This document shows positions 51,609 through 52,529 of a stretch of DNA of 52,529 nt, one piece after another. Position 1 is the stretch's first letter; every line of letters starts with the position of its first letter. A program made the position numbers and the translations under genes. Under the pieces are notes generated by a model, which was not told the origin of the DNA, did not search any database, and was given only the letters and a program-made list of their open reading frames with translations. The DNA comes from Streptosporangium violaceochromogenes. Lineage in GTDB: Bacteria > Actinomycetota > Actinomycetes > Streptosporangiales > Streptosporangiaceae. The stretch covers positions 1 through 52,529 of the forward strand of contig NZ_BNBB01000038.1 in NCBI RefSeq assembly GCF_014654615.1, read 5' to 3'.

Positions 51609-52430
51609 GTGCTCCCCGCGCACGCGGGGATGGTCCAAAGGACGCCGCCTCGACGGCCGACCCGTCGTGGTGCTCCCCGCGCACGCGGGGATGGTCCCGC
51701 GGTGGCCGCCGCGCACGCTCCGGCCGACATGTGCTCCCCGCGCACGCGGGGATGGTCCCGCTCCCCCCCACGCGGGGGCGGTAGCACGAAAGTGCTCCCC
51801 GCGCACGCGGGGATGGTCCAAAAAGTCGGGCCCCTGCCTATGGGGGTGTGGCGTGCTCCCCGCGCACGCGGGGATGGTCCCGCGACTGGCGTCACCATCC
51901 CCGTCGGGGAGACGTGCTCCCCGCGCACGCGGGGATGGTCCCGACTCGGTGTGCACCGCCCGCCGCAACTCCATGTGCTCCCCGCGCACGCGGGGATGGT
52001 CCCGTGACGTTGTAGAGGAGCGCGAGGTACTCCAGGTGCTCCCCGCGCACGCGGGGATGGTCCCAGCGGCGACGGACAGCCCGTCACACACACCCTGTGC
52101 TCCCCGCGCACGCGGGGATGGTCCCCGAGTGTGGGAAGTCGACAACGACAAACCCTCGTGCTCCCCGCGCACGCGGGGATGGTCCCGGTCCGTACCGCGC
52201 GAGCACTGCGCACGCCTTGTGCTCCCCGCGCACGCGGGGATGGTCCCATCCAGGCGATGTGGGCGTCCACCCAGCGCGAGTGCTCCCCGCGCACGCGGGG
52301 ATGGTCCCCCGGCTGATGCCTGGTCGAACGTGGTGCGGCCGTACTCCCCGCGCACGCGGGGATGGTCCCGGCGACGACGCCAGCATCACGCCCACGTTCA
52401 AGTGTTCCCCGCGCACGCGGGGATGGTCCC
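51609..52430 (+). CRISPR. Type I-E CRISPR array 2: 14 repeats, 13 spacers
   Basis: The 29-bp repeat reads GTGCTCCCCGCG, then CACGCGGGGATGGTCCC. Repeats begin at 51609, 51670, 51731, 51792, 51853, 51914, 51975, 52036, 52097, 52158, 52219, 52280, 52341 and 52402, with 32-bp spacers throughout. Repeats 1 and 4 end in A instead of C; the last two have single changes near the start (GTAC, GTGT), as expected for the old, leader-distal end. The consensus differs from array 1 only at base 1. The array is transcribed rightward, away from the cas genes, which can serve both arrays. Confidence 0.98.
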
Positions 52431-52529
52431 AGGCGGCGGGTGAGGTGGGGGACGGTCGCGAGGTGCGGTTGCGTCCACGGAGGTGGTGTACGAGTTTTCG
52501 CTGGTGACAGGCGTGGCGTCGTGAAATGA
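52431..52529. other. Sequence after array 2
   Basis: The last 99 bases hold no further repeat and no recognisable gene. Confidence 0.5.

Noticed and set aside
1..52529. tRNA, rRNA, riboswitch or replication origin
   Set aside because: I looked for cloverleaf-like and conserved rRNA segments and known riboswitch cores and saw none that I could support.

Overview
The window is high-GC DNA with strong G/C preference at third codon positions, frequent GTG starts and 4-bp ATGA/GTGA gene overlaps. With DesK/NarL-type two-component systems, a BldC-like regulator and an actinobacterial type I-E CRISPR-Cas system, this points to a filamentous actinomycete, most likely Streptosporangiales or a Streptomyces relative. 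That placement is an inference from gene content.

Region by region. (1) 1-9.5 kb is chromosomal DNA with visible decay: an IS200/IS605-like end beside a truncated isopropylmalate/isocitrate dehydrogenase gene, a complete kinase/regulator pair, an alpha/beta hydrolase split by one amber codon, an esterase, a second kinase whose regulator lost its middle, an AhpD-like/MarR divergent pair, and a MacB-type permease remnant containing two copies of a CRISPR-like repeat unlike the window's main repeats. (2) 9.8-13.3 kb is a two-gene cassette of a membrane-anchored ligand-binding protein and a KAP-like membrane P-loop NTPase. (3) 13.7-18.4 kb looks like accessory DNA: an IS3-family transposase tail, a BldC-like regulator, three overlapping small genes, and a leaderless GntR regulator behind three palindromic operators and coupled to an AmiC-like cytoplasmic binding protein. 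(4) 18.7-40.2 kb is a probable catabolic cluster: TetR regulator, enoyl-CoA hydratase-like protein, amidase, double-domain acyl-CoA dehydrogenase, complete oligopeptide-type ABC importer, MFS exporter, SDR, VOC protein, amidohydrolase, ADP-forming acyl-CoA synthetase and DoxX protein, with a RICIN-domain gene inserted. Several promoters share TTGAC(G/A) and three intergenic regions share a TCTAGTT motif. (5) 40.3-52.4 kb is a complete type I-E locus, cas3-cse1-cse2-cas7-cas5-cas6e-cas1-cas2, transcribed leftward and flanked by two outward-facing arrays of 17 and 14 repeats with homologous leaders.

The most interesting feature lies between cas3 and the right array. Two degenerate repeats at 51314-51391 keep the hairpin and the crRNA 5' handle and enclose a 20-nt spacer instead of 32. 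The first 8 nt of this spacer, and 15 of its first 17, match a site at 51106-51125 that covers the predicted -35 region of the promoter for a 59-aa two-helix membrane protein directly upstream of cas3. This is the architecture of a crRNA-like guide used by Cascade as a repressor, either guarding a small toxin (CreTA-like) or autoregulating cas expression (CreR-like). The sequence match is direct; the function is inferred.
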